The notes below the pieces were generated by a model. That model was given only the letters and a program-made list of their open reading frames with translations. It was not told the DNA's origin and made no database searches. From Pedobacter miscanthi (lineage in GTDB: Bacteria; Bacteroidota; Bacteroidia; Sphingobacteriales; Sphingobacteriaceae), in assembly GCF_003315595.1 (NCBI RefSeq), contig NZ_QNQU01000014.1:62001-126000 (forward strand): 64,000 nt of DNA, written 5' to 3'. Position 1 is the first letter of the stretch, and each line of letters begins with the position of its first letter. This document shows positions 16,179 to 25,800 of this stretch, piece by piece. The position numbers and the translations under genes were made by a program.

Positions 16179-17369
16179 ATGAAAACGTTCAAAAAATTAT
16201 TGCTGCTATTTATATATGCATTCTTTTTATCATTATTTGCCTTATTTCTCTGGAAACCTTACCTTTTAAATGTATTAAAATACAGAACACCCGGTGCCGA
16301 AACTTATAAAATTTTTCCTCAGGAAATTTCACGTAAAAGCGATTCGGCCTTTCATTTTGTCCGTGCAACAAAACCACGTAATGATTTAGATACTTTGCAC
16401 GTACTTGATGGAAATAACCGGTCAATTCCATTAAAAACTTATTTAAAAAATGGGCAAATCAACGCTTTTATTGTAATCAGGAATGATAGTATTTTATACG
16501 AAAAATATGATAAAGGTTATAGGGATAGCACCTTGAGTACCATATTTTCGGGAGCGAAAAGTATGATCTCCATTATGATTGGCCAGGCCCTGGCTGATGG
16601 TAGCATTAAAAATTTAAACGATAAGGTAACAACGTATATCCCCGAATTAAAATCGAATCCTGCTTTCGAACAGATTACTTTAAAAAACCTGTTGGATATG
16701 AAATCGGGACTCGAATTTAAGGATGCGCTCGGAGGGGTTGTTAAGGCATTTTTTTCTGACGAAGCTAAATATTATTATACCGATGATATGCAGGCACAGT
16801 TAATGAAAGTTAAACTGGTAAATAAACCAGGTACAGTTTGGGTTTACAAAAGTATCGATCCCATTTTACTGGGTTGGGTTTTAAAAAAGGCAACGGGTAA
16901 ATCTGTAGCACAATATTTCGAAGCCAATGTATGGAAACAGATCGGAACCGAATATAATGCAACCTGGGGGCTCGATCAGGTAAATGGTTTAACAAATACG
17001 GCCAGCCGTTTTCAGGTAACCGCAATAGATTTTGCTAAAATCGGTCGCTTATATCTAAATAAGGGCAGATACAATGGCAAGCAGATTGTTCCCGAAAACT
17101 GGGTAAATCAATCGGTCAATATTGGTACCGAAAAACCTGCGTCGGCTAAAGGCTGGCAAAAGTCGGCCCATCATTACCTTTGGTGGGTTCCGCAGGAAGG
17201 TGATAAAGGCGATTATGCTGCAGAAGGGATGCTGGGGCAAAGGTTATACGTCGATCCGAAAACAAATACCATTATTGTACAATTTGCCGATCATGGTGCC
17301 GGTAATTATCCTTACCGCAAAATCAGCAGGTATTTGAGCGCTTTGCCGTTTAGTTATCCAAAAGGATGA
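16179..17369 (+). CDS. Serine hydrolase, class C beta-lactamase family
   Basis: A 396-residue penicillin-binding-protein-like hydrolase with a single N-terminal membrane anchor (about 6-28). The SxxK motif is SGAK (124-127) in TIFSGAKSM; the second motif is probably VYKSI and the third the HGAG near the C-terminus. Its layout recalls 6-aminohexanoate-dimer hydrolase and related esterases. It may act on peptidoglycan peptides, esters or cyclic amides; no substrate can be assigned. It follows the acyltransferase pair by 30 bp but has its own -7 box. Confidence 0.9.
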   Translation: MKTFKKLLLLFIYAFFLSLFALFLWKPYLLNVLKYRTPGAETYKIFPQEISRKSDSAFHFVRATKPRNDLDTLHVLDGNNRSIPLKTYLKNGQINAFIVIRNDSILYEKYDKGYRDSTLSTIFSGAKSMISIMIGQALADGSIKNLNDKVTTYIPELKSNPAFEQITLKNLLDMKSGLEFKDALGGVVKAFFSDEAKYYYTDDMQAQLMKVKLVNKPGTVWVYKSIDPILLGWVLKKATGKSVAQYFEANVWKQIGTEYNATWGLDQVNGLTNTASRFQVTAIDFAKIGRLYLNKGRYNGKQIVPENWVNQSVNIGTEKPASAKGWQKSAHHYLWWVPQEGDKGDYAAEGMLGQRLYVDPKTNTIIVQFADHGAGNYPYRKISRYLSALPFSYPKG

Positions 17370-17397
17370 TAACCATCGAACAAATGTTTTTTTTACC

Positions 17398-17456
17398 ACT
17401 GATGCGCACGGATGAACACGTATTGTTATCTGTGTGCATCCTTTTTATCTGTGGTT
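17398..17456. repeat. CACNGATG-type intergenic palindrome
   Basis: CCACTGATGCGCACGGATGA faces CTGTGTGCATCC and ATCTGTGGTT. It is related to the elements near 2053 and 35779 and lies between two plus-strand genes. Confidence 0.6.
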
Positions 17457-17567
17457 AAATGTTATATCCATGCCACTTTGGTTGATAATCGATATACTTT
17501 GTGGTAGAAAAAGAAAGAATCCTGTGTTCTTTGTGGTTAAATTTTTAAAACTGTACATTGCTGCTGC

Positions 17568-18611
17568 ATGGAAAACAATGATGTAAAAATTTCAAAAAAG
17601 AAACCGATTTTTCCGGTTACACCTGCTTTGCAGAAATATCTGCGTACCTATCAGCGCGAAGCGAAATTGCCCATTGGTTATAACGACCTGATGCAGTTTA
17701 ATGAGGCTTTCCCGTTAATGGATAAATTTGGTAAAGATTCGCTTTGGGAAGGCCCAATTTATGCACAGGATTTAATCGGACCTCTGCATGAAGGTTTAAA
17801 GGAAATTTACGCCAACCTAAAGGCATCTGGTAACCTCCGGATTGTAGAGCATAAATACATTGATAAAATTGAATACTGCACTTTTGGAAATACACATCCA
17901 TTCCGCATCAGGATTGTAAACCGCTTAAATGATGTTTACGATTATTTCTATATTAAAAAGGCTGATGCATCGCGTATATACGGCTTGGAAATGGAAGAAA
18001 TCCTTTCGCCTAACCAGGTAAACTATCTGGTTGATGGCGATACGTTGGTGGAGGAGCATATTGCCGGCATCCCGGGAGATGTTTTCACAAAAGGCCAGCT
18101 TTATACCCCCGAGTTTAATCCTACGCGGATTGCCAAAGAGTTTGTGAAATTTAATGAGCGCTGTTTGATTATGCTTTTGGGCGATATGCGTGCCTATAAT
18201 TTTGTGGTGCAGATTACACCCGATTTTGATGATATCCAGTTCCGCATCAGGGCAATAGATTTTGACCAGCAGTTTTACGAAGGAAATTTAAAAGTTTACC
18301 TGCCACAGTTTTTTAAGGAAAACTTACCTTATGTAAAAATGAGTATGGAGCAATTAACGGAGAAAACGGTACTGCAATATCAGCAGGAAGAACGTTCGTC
18401 AATTGTGCACCGGGTAAGGAGCGAACGCCACCGCTTAACCGATCTTCGTGATGTTTCGAATAAAGAAGAACTTACCACGCCCGAAAATATTGCTTTGTTA
18501 AAACAAGGGATGAGCGATTATTTTAAGGATACAAATTACCTGCGCTGTAATACCATGACTGATATTATTGAACTGAATATTAAAAATATTATCAGACAAG
18601 TTAAGTTGTAA
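17568..18611 (+). CDS. Conserved hypothetical protein with kinase-like catalytic motifs
   Basis: A 347-residue soluble protein that I do not recognise by name. The middle region reads LLGDMRAYNFVVQ (about 205-217), then IRAIDFDQQF (about 228-237). This order (Asp, four residues, Asn, then an IDFD motif) matches the catalytic and metal-binding loops of the protein kinase / aminoglycoside phosphotransferase fold. A basic region follows (HRVRSERHRL). A small-molecule or protein kinase role is inference. It has no close operon partner and ends at a bidirectional terminator region. Confidence 0.8.
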   Translation: MENNDVKISKKKPIFPVTPALQKYLRTYQREAKLPIGYNDLMQFNEAFPLMDKFGKDSLWEGPIYAQDLIGPLHEGLKEIYANLKASGNLRIVEHKYIDKIEYCTFGNTHPFRIRIVNRLNDVYDYFYIKKADASRIYGLEMEEILSPNQVNYLVDGDTLVEEHIAGIPGDVFTKGQLYTPEFNPTRIAKEFVKFNERCLIMLLGDMRAYNFVVQITPDFDDIQFRIRAIDFDQQFYEGNLKVYLPQFFKENLPYVKMSMEQLTEKTVLQYQQEERSSIVHRVRSERHRLTDLRDVSNKEELTTPENIALLKQGMSDYFKDTNYLRCNTMTDIIELNIKNIIRQVKL

Positions 18612-18654
18612 GTGGTGTTGGATGTTACCATCCGACACAGAAAAAAAACACTAA

Positions 18655-18674
18655 GTCAGATGGCAACATCTGAC
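18655..18674. other. Hairpin after the kinase-like gene
   Basis: GTCAGATG / CATCTGAC form a perfect 8-bp stem with a GCAA tetraloop. A related hairpin (GGATG / CATCC) lies about 30 bp upstream. There is no T run, so it may be an RNA 3' end protector. Confidence 0.5.
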
Positions 18675-18696
18675 TGCATAAAAAAGAGCAGAAAAG

Positions 18697-18727
18697 AAAA
18701 ACGGCCGACAAGTTGCCGGCCGTTTTT
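18697..18727. terminator. Bidirectional terminator
   Basis: AAAAACGGCCG (18697-18707) and CGGCCGTTTTT (18717-18727) form an 11-bp stem with A and T runs on both sides. It separates the convergent kinase-like and PfpI genes. Confidence 0.85.
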
Positions 18728-18757
18728 GAGTGAATCTAGAAAGAGCGTCCAAAGTTT

Positions 18758-19318
18758 TTAGGCGTGCTGCCCTTCATGAACACCTTCGGCAAATTCCTCT
18801 ACAATTTTATCGTTAAATGCAGGTAAATCTTTCGGTGTGCGACTAGTTACCAAGCCCTGATCTACCACTACTTCTTCATCCGACCAGAGTGCACCTGCAT
18901 TGATCAGGTCTTGAGAAATATTCTTTACTGAAGTTAATTTTCTGCCCTGAACCACATCGGCATTAATCAACGTTTGCGGACCATGGCAAATGGCTGCAAC
19001 AGGCTTTCCATCGGCAAAGAAAGATTTTACAAAAGCCAGGGCATCTTCGTTAACCCGTAACTGATCGGGATTAATTACGCCACCAGGTAGCAGTAAACCA
19101 TTATAATCTTCAGCATTGGCTTCAGAAATGGTCTTATCTACATCAACTTCTATCGACCAATGATCCTGGTCCCAGGCTTTTATTTTACCACTTTTTGAGG
19201 AGATGATGTGAACGGTGGCTCCTTCTTCTTTTAACCTTTTTACCGGTTCGGTTAATTCTACTTCTTCAAATCCGCTTTCTGAAAGTACAGCAATAATGCG
19301 GTTACTTAATTGTCCCAT
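18758..19318 (-). CDS. PfpI/DJ-1 family protein (type 1 glutamine amidotransferase domain)
   Basis: A 186-residue DJ-1/PfpI-fold protein. The nucleophile elbow AAICHGPQTL holds Cys111 and His112, with an N-terminal Glu (Glu18 in SESGFEEVEL) near the active site. YhbO/PfpI relatives act in stress resistance, as deglycases, glyoxalase III-like enzymes or peptidases. The full length and residues suggest an active enzyme. Single gene, followed by the bidirectional terminator. Confidence 0.9.
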   Translation of the reverse strand: MGQLSNRIIAVLSESGFEEVELTEPVKRLKEEGATVHIISSKSGKIKAWDQDHWSIEVDVDKTISEANAEDYNGLLLPGGVINPDQLRVNEDALAFVKSFFADGKPVAAICHGPQTLINADVVQGRKLTSVKNISQDLINAGALWSDEEVVVDQGLVTSRTPKDLPAFNDKIVEEFAEGVHEGQHA

Positions 19319-19400
19319 AATCTTTAATGTTTTAACAGGTGATATATTAAAAGACAGTTAGGGAAAAATATTGTTTCAGAAAATTTGAGATTAATCTAAT

Positions 19401-19481
19401 CGTCATGCTGAATTTATTTCAGCATCTATTAAGAGATACATTACAAAATTAGATAGATTCTGAAACAAGTTCAGAATGACG
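19401..19481. repeat. CGTCAT hairpin repeat, hybrid copy
   Basis: The left arm is of the CGTCATGCTGAATTTATTTC type, and the right arm is of the GATTCTGAAACAAGTTCAG type, closing AATGACG. This mix of two subtypes suggests recombination between repeat copies. Confidence 0.8.
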
Positions 19482-19497
19482 TAGTAGCGAAAAATAC

Positions 19498-20244
19498 CTA
19501 GTCGTTCGTTCTGCGATGCTTCACAAAATATAAGGCTAAATTACCGGCAATAATGATATGGTTAAAAATATTGGGCAATAAACCATAATATTTGGTAAAA
19601 ATTTTAAAACGTTCTTTTAAGCTTTCGCGGTGTTTTTTCTTACTCATGCCACCAACCAGGTATTTGGCTACATATCGGTGAACATTCACAATATTCGAAG
19701 CTTTTTTTGCTGCTTTAATAATCCAGTCGATATCAGAACTATATTTATAAGTTAAATCGTAAGGAGTAACAATGCTGCGGCGGATGTAAATGGCCTGGTG
19801 ACTGATGCTCATGCCGTATTTAAAGCTCGTCCAGTCAAATTCTTCCGGTGCTTCATGTCTTCTACGGCCCAGGTTTTCCCAGTTATCATTGTACATTTCG
19901 GTTTCTCCGTAATAGATATCAGCGCCGGGTGCTGAAGCAAAAACATCTTCTACCGTATTTTCGTCGTAAATTTCATCGCCGGAATTCATAAATAAAACAT
20001 AATCGCCGGTAGCCAAGGCCAAACCTTTATTCATGGCATCATAAATGCCTTTATCGGGTTCAGAAACAATTGTTGAAATGCGATCTTTATAATGCTCAAC
20101 AACCTGCAGTGTACCATCCGTTGATGCACCATCTATTACGATGTATTCAATTTTTTTATAAGTCTGTTTAAGGATAGATTGGATGGTACGTTCGATATCA
20201 CGAACGTTATTGTACACAATGGTGATGATTGTTAATTTGGGCAT
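19498..20244 (-). CDS. Glycosyltransferase family 2
   Basis: A 248-residue GT-A fold enzyme. It starts with TIITIVYNNVRDIERTIQSI, then has EYIVIDGASTDGT (donor-binding Asp) and LFMNSGDEIYDE, where a DxD-like site would bind metal and sugar nucleotide. One weak hydrophobic segment lies near the C-terminus (NHIIIAGNLALYFV). It likely adds a sugar to a surface polysaccharide. A GT4 gene lies upstream, but a DUF1016 nuclease gene is inserted between them. Confidence 0.93.
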   Translation of the reverse strand: MPKLTIITIVYNNVRDIERTIQSILKQTYKKIEYIVIDGASTDGTLQVVEHYKDRISTIVSEPDKGIYDAMNKGLALATGDYVLFMNSGDEIYDENTVEDVFASAPGADIYYGETEMYNDNWENLGRRRHEAPEEFDWTSFKYGMSISHQAIYIRRSIVTPYDLTYKYSSDIDWIIKAAKKASNIVNVHRYVAKYLVGGMSKKKHRESLKERFKIFTKYYGLLPNIFNHIIIAGNLALYFVKHRRTND

Positions 20245-20246
20245 GC

Positions 20247-21338
20247 TTAGTCCATTAATTTTTTAAAGGTTTCTGCATCGGGGATTAAACCTTTAAATGC
20301 TTTTGGTAATATTTGGCTGGTGGTATACGTAGAAACACCCATGGCCTTGCTAAAATCGCGGAACGAAAATTCCACAATCTTGTTTTTCTTTTCTTTACAG
20401 AGTATGATTCCTATTGATGGCTGTTCGTGGGGCTGTTTAACATATTCATCCAGAGCCGATAAATAGAAGTTCATTTTTCCTAAATACTCGGGTTTAAATT
20501 TTCCGGTTTTGAGTTCAAAAGCAACCAAGCATTGTAAACGGCGGTTAAAGAATAAAAGGTCTAAAAAATATTCTTCATCTTCAACAATTAGTCTGTACTG
20601 GTTACTGATAAATGCAAAATCGGTTCCTAACGACATTAAAAATTTTTTGATGTTCTGTACAATTCCGCTTTCTAAAATGCGTTCATCCTCTTCATCAGGT
20701 TCTTCTAAATTAATAAAATCCAACAGGTATTCATCCTTGAATGATTGGAGCGCTTTATTCCTTAATTCCTCGTTAGAAATCGTTTTTAGGAAGTTGTTCG
20801 GTAAACTGCCTGAGTTACTGAATGATTTGTTTTTGAGTTGATGTTTTAGGGTACCAACACTCCAAAATTCGATAGCTGCTTTTTGGATATAATATGTTCT
20901 TTCCTCTACCGATTGTGAGTTTTGTAAAATTTCGATGTGGTGGGTGAAACTGATATTGAAAAATGTTTTTTCCAATTGGTCCGTCACTGACGGACTAAAT
21001 TTAATGTTCTGAATATCAATTAATTGTAATTGGTCCGTCAGTGACGGACTAATTAGCACATGCTCTTGCCACCACTCAAAAAAGAACCTCATCCGTTTAA
21101 TATTTGTTCCTGAAAATCCGCGTAAGCCTGGTAATTCTAATTGTAAATCACTGGAAAGGTTATCTATTACTTTAGCGCCCCATTTCTCTTTTTCTACCTT
21201 TTCCGAAATAAATTTGCCCACGGTAAAATAGAGTAGCAAAAGCTCTTTGTTTACCGAAGCAGCTGCTTTATACCGGCTCGATAAAATAGCCGATTTTAAT
21301 GCCTTAATACTTTCAGAATAATTAGTGATGCTTTCCAT
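20247..21338 (-). CDS. PDDEXK nuclease, DUF1016 (YhcG) family
   Basis: A 363-residue protein with the DUF1016 N-terminal helical domain (1-180) and the YhcG C-terminal PD-(D/E)XK nuclease domain. The catalytic core is FLDLLFFNRRLQCLVAFELK, giving the Asp and E-x-K residues; KPEYLGKMNFYLSALDEYV follows. The family is linked to DNA processing and sporadic transfer. It ends 2 bp before the GT2 gene and splits an otherwise plausible glycosyltransferase operon, which suggests insertion. The N-terminal domain carries a duplicated SPS(L/V)TDQL segment encoded by two palindromes. Confidence 0.92.
   Translation of the reverse strand: MESITNYSESIKALKSAILSSRYKAAASVNKELLLLYFTVGKFISEKVEKEKWGAKVIDNLSSDLQLELPGLRGFSGTNIKRMRFFFEWWQEHVLISPSLTDQLQLIDIQNIKFSPSVTDQLEKTFFNISFTHHIEILQNSQSVEERTYYIQKAAIEFWSVGTLKHQLKNKSFSNSGSLPNNFLKTISNEELRNKALQSFKDEYLLDFINLEEPDEEDERILESGIVQNIKKFLMSLGTDFAFISNQYRLIVEDEEYFLDLLFFNRRLQCLVAFELKTGKFKPEYLGKMNFYLSALDEYVKQPHEQPSIGIILCKEKKNKIVEFSFRDFSKAMGVSTYTTSQILPKAFKGLIPDAETFKKLMD
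20974..21055. repeat. Two 27-bp palindromes inside the DUF1016 gene
   Basis: AATTGGTCCGTCA-C-TGACGGACTAAAT (20974-21000) and AATTGGTCCGTCA-G-TGACGGACTAATT (21029-21055) are near-perfect palindromes, 55 bp apart start to start. Both are translated in the same frame, as SPSVTDQLE and SPSLTDQLQ. They keep the reading frame open. Confidence 0.88.
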
Positions 21339-21449
21339 TTAACAGTTTCAACCGGTATAAATCTAATAAAGATTGGCCAAATTTTTATTTGCTGGCAAGA
21401 AAATGAGACTTTGCCAACTAAATTATAAAACCTTGATTAAAAATTGATT

Positions 21450-22730
21450 TTATTTCGGCTGTAAATCAATCAGTGTTTCATACAAATGGATATGTTCAGC
21501 AGCAATAACTTCTTCCGAAAAATTGGTTAAAATGCTTAACCGTGCCGCTTTCTGGATTTCTTCTTTATTAGGGTGGTGATAAAGCCATTCGATACCGTTT
21601 GCCAGATCCTCTGCATTTTGATATTCGGCCAGGTAACCGTTCTGCATGTGTTTTACCATGTCTGGAATGCCGCCGGTGGTAAAGGCAACCACGGGTGTAG
21701 CGCATGATAAACTTTCCATCACCGTATTCGGTAAATTATCTTCTAATGAAGGTGTGATAAAAGCGTCGGCGGCCGAATAACATTTAGCTAAATGCTCGTC
21801 TTTATTAATCGTGCCCAAAAATGTGGTTTTGAAGGGGAATTCGGGCATTTCTGCATTTTCCTTATTCCCGAAAATAACCAATTCGATATTTTCTTTTTGT
21901 ATCCCTTTTCGGCGCGAAAGGATTTCCAGTGCTTCGATCAGATAAGGTGTTCCTTTATGTTTATCATTTTTTGAAGGCATAAAACCGCTCATCAGCACAA
22001 ATTTATCCGGATTGATTTTCAGGACTTTTTTGGCTTCCGATTTAACATAAGGTTTAAAAATTTTTGTTTCGATCGTATTCGGGATCACAGTAGTTTTCCT
22101 TGTGCCCAGCAAACTGCTGAATTTCACCGATGCAGCCATCCATTTGCTCGGCGCCAAAATGTGAAAATTCAATTCGATATAAGCTTTCTGTTTGCGCAAC
22201 CAGGTTTTATGCGAGATATCATTTTTACCACTGATTTTCAAAATCGGGCAGTTTCCGCATTGATGGTGAAAGTTTTCGCAGCCATAACGCACATGGCATC
22301 CACCAGTAAAAGCATTGCTATCATGAAAGGTCCAAACAATTGGTTTTTCCAGTTCATCAAGCTGTGCTAAAAATTTAGGATTAAGAAAGCCATGGTTTAC
22401 CCAGTGTAAATGGATAATATCTGCACTTTTAACATCCGGATGGTTAATTACCGAACAGCCAAACCATTGCAGGCTAAACGGCGTTTTTACCGATTTACTT
22501 AGCCATTTGGCAAAATATCTTTCAGATAAAATATTATAAACCGCTCTGGCCTTTTGAACCGGCGATTTGCTAAAAGTATCAATCTTTGGGTTTTGGCCAA
22601 ATTTATAGTAAACCAATACTTTCGAATCGATTCCACTAGCCTTTAAGGCATCACTTAAACGCAAGCAGGCACGTCCTGCTCCGCCATTTCCATCGTAGGT
22701 ATTTAGGTGTACTACTTTCAAATCAATCAA
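21450..22730 (-). CDS. Glycosyltransferase family 4
   Basis: A 426-residue GT-B fold enzyme. The N-terminus holds VVHLNTYDGNGGAGRACLRL; the C-terminal donor domain has the E-x7-E type region SLEDNLPNTVMESLSCATPVV. A Cys-rich segment (CHVRYGCENFHHQCGNC) in the acceptor domain is typical of one GT4 subgroup. No ATG opens the frame: the start is TTG at 22730 or 22721 because the upstream ATG is out of frame and closes at once. It likely acts in exopolysaccharide or LPS synthesis. Confidence 0.9.
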   Translation of the reverse strand: MIDLKVVHLNTYDGNGGAGRACLRLSDALKASGIDSKVLVYYKFGQNPKIDTFSKSPVQKARAVYNILSERYFAKWLSKSVKTPFSLQWFGCSVINHPDVKSADIIHLHWVNHGFLNPKFLAQLDELEKPIVWTFHDSNAFTGGCHVRYGCENFHHQCGNCPILKISGKNDISHKTWLRKQKAYIELNFHILAPSKWMAASVKFSSLLGTRKTTVIPNTIETKIFKPYVKSEAKKVLKINPDKFVLMSGFMPSKNDKHKGTPYLIEALEILSRRKGIQKENIELVIFGNKENAEMPEFPFKTTFLGTINKDEHLAKCYSAADAFITPSLEDNLPNTVMESLSCATPVVAFTTGGIPDMVKHMQNGYLAEYQNAEDLANGIEWLYHHPNKEEIQKAARLSILTNFSEEVIAAEHIHLYETLIDLQPK

Positions 22731-22804
22731 AAATACATTTTATTGTTTACGAATATAAAATCTGTTGCGTATTTTGAGGCATCAAAAGCCAAACAAAATA
22801 AATC

Positions 22805-25800
22805 ATGATCAAATCGTTCTTAAAATCGGTTGCGGCAATAGCTTTTTTATTGCCTGTTTATTCTTTTGCACAAGGCCAGACCTACTTTGCGGCATACCCT
22901 GCATTAACGCCTGATGCGCAGACAATAGTATTCAGTTACGACGGAGATATCTGGAAAGTTCCGGTTAAAGGAGGTGTGGCATCGCGGGTTACAGCCATGC
23001 AGGGCGAAGAAATTAACCCGAAAATATCTCCTGATGGGAAGTGGCTGGCCTTTTCTTCCAATCAGTTTGGCAATTACGATGTTTATGTAATGCCTTTATC
23101 TGGGGGAGATATTAAACAGTTAACTTTTAACGATGCCAGTGATGAAGTAGATAACTGGAGCTGGGATTCGAAAACAATTTATTTTACTTCTGGCCGCTAC
23201 AATTCTTTTTCGAGTTATAAGGTAAACGTAAATGGTGGTACAGCTGTTAGGCTATTTGAAAATTATTTCAATACTACGCACCATATTGCCGAATCGCCAA
23301 CAGGTGAGTTGTTTTTTAGCGATACCTGGGAGAGTTACCGTTTTGCAAACCGTAAACATTATAAAGGCGCTTATAATCCCGATATCCAATCCTATAATCC
23401 AAAAACCAAAAATTATAAACGTTATACAGATTATATCGGAAAAGATTTCTGGACCAGTGTTGATCAGAAAGGTAATATCTTTTTTGTATCGGATGAAGGT
23501 AACGACGAATACAACCTCTATACTTTTATCAACGGCAAAAAAACGGGTTTAACCAATTTCGATACTTCCGTTAAACGTCCGTTTGTTGCTGCAAACGGAA
23601 CAACGGTAGTATTCGAAAAAGATTATCAGTTATATACCTACGATGTAGCTTCAAAAAAAACAGAGAAAATCAATATCAGTACCTCACGCAACCAGGTATT
23701 GAGTAAAGAGCAAGAGTATGATGTGCGCGGAAATATTTCAGCATTTGATGTTTCTACAGATGGCAAAAAGATGGCTTTTGTTTCTCGCGGCGAAGTATTT
23801 GTAAGCGATGCAGACGGAAAGTTTATCCGCAAAATTACCAACAGCGGCGAACGTGCCTTAGAATGTAAATGGCTGGCCGATAATAAAACTATTTTGTTCA
23901 GTCAAACCGCTAATGGTTATCAAAACTGGTTTACCATTACCGGTGATGGAAAAGGTGCTATAAAACAGCTTACAAAAGATAAGGCAAACGTACGCGATAT
24001 CACTTTGAACAAAACCAAAACCATGGCGGTGTATTTAAGTGGCAGAAATGAGCTCAAACTGATGGACCTTAAAACTTTTGATGCAAAAACATTGGTAACT
24101 GATGAGTTTTGGGCGCTGCAAAGTGCTGCACCGAGCTTTTCGCCAAATGACGAATATGTGCTTTTTACCGTTTACCGCAATTTTGAGCAGGACATTGTAG
24201 TACATCACATTAAAAACAATAAAACCATTAATTTAACCAATACCGGTGTTACCGAAACCGGACCGGCATGGTCGCCTGATGGTAAATATATTTTCTTTAC
24301 CAGTGCCCGTACCAAACCTTCGTACCCAACCGGAATGCAGAATGCGCACATTTACCGCATGGCCCTGAACAATTACGATGAGCCATACCGGTCTGATAAG
24401 TTCGACGATCTGTTTAAAGAAACAAAACCTGCGCCAGCAGAGGTTAAGCCCGCAACATCCGAAACTAAAAATGATAAAAAAGGAAAAACCGATACCACTA
24501 AAAAGAAAACAGAAGTTAAGCCTACACCTAAACCGGCCAATGTAATTACAATTAATACGCAGGATATTTTAGACAGGGTAGAACAGGTTGGCCCTTCTTT
24601 TGGCGGTCAGTACGGTACCGACGCTTACGCCAAAGGCGATAAAACCTATGTTTTTTATTCATCTAACCACGAAGGTGGTGCACCAGGACTTTACCGCACT
24701 ACCATAGAGCCTTTTGAAGCCAATAAAACTGAAAAAGTTGCTGATGGTGGCGATTATTCCATTGTTTCGGCCGGTGATAAGTTTTTTGTGCTATCGCGGG
24801 GTGTAATTAACAAATATAGCCTCGAAGGCAACAAGTTAGATAGGGTAGATCATGGCTACAAATTTACCCGCAACCTGAATGCCGAATTTAACCAGATGTT
24901 TTACGAAACCTGGGTAGGTTTGGATGAAAATTTCTACGATGAAAAATTCCATGGCATAGATTGGGATAAAATGAGAACACGTTATGCTGCATACCTGCCT
25001 TATGTAAACAACAGAAGCGATTTAAGGATTTTGTTGAATGATATGCTGGGTGAGCTGAACTCTTCGCACATGGGCTTTAACAGCTCAGGAGCAGAAGAAC
25101 GCAAAAACCTGAATTATATAACCAACGAAACAGGGATTATTTTCGATAACGAAAATCCTTTAAAGGTAGAGCGCATCGCGGCGAAAAGTAATGCCGCCCG
25201 TACCGGAACGAACATTTTGGCTGGTGATATTTTAACCGAAGTGAACGGTGTTAAAGTGGATGAAAAGATTGACCGCGATTATTATTTCAGTAAGCCATCG
25301 CTGGATCGTGAAATGACCTTAACATTTAAACGTAATGGAAAAGATGTTTATGTAAACGTACATCCTGAAAGTTCGGGTACTTTACGCGGAAACCTTTACG
25401 ACGAATGGATTACTAAAAACCACCAGAATGTTGATAAATGGAGCAATAACCGCATTGCTTATTCGTATATGAAGAACATGAGCGGGGGCGAGCTGGAAAC
25501 CTTTTTGCTGGATATGGTTGCGCAGGAAGAAAATAAGGAAGCCATTATCCTCGATCTCCGCTACAACACGGGTGGAAATGTACACGATGACGTACTGAAA
25601 TTCCTTTCGCAACGCCCTTATCTGCAATGGAAATACCGTGGAGGTAAACTGGCCCCGCAAAGTAATTTTGGTCCGGCCGTAAAACCGATTGTGTTGCTGG
25701 TTAACGAACAATCGTTAAGTGATGCCGAAATGACTGCAGCAGGTTTTAAACAGTTAAAGCTGGGTAAAATCATCGGTACGGAAACTTACCGCTGGATTAT

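Noticed and set aside
18758..19318. PfpI protein as part of the ligase cluster
   Set aside because: It is more than 10 kb away, bounded by its own terminator, and PfpI proteins are common stress genes.
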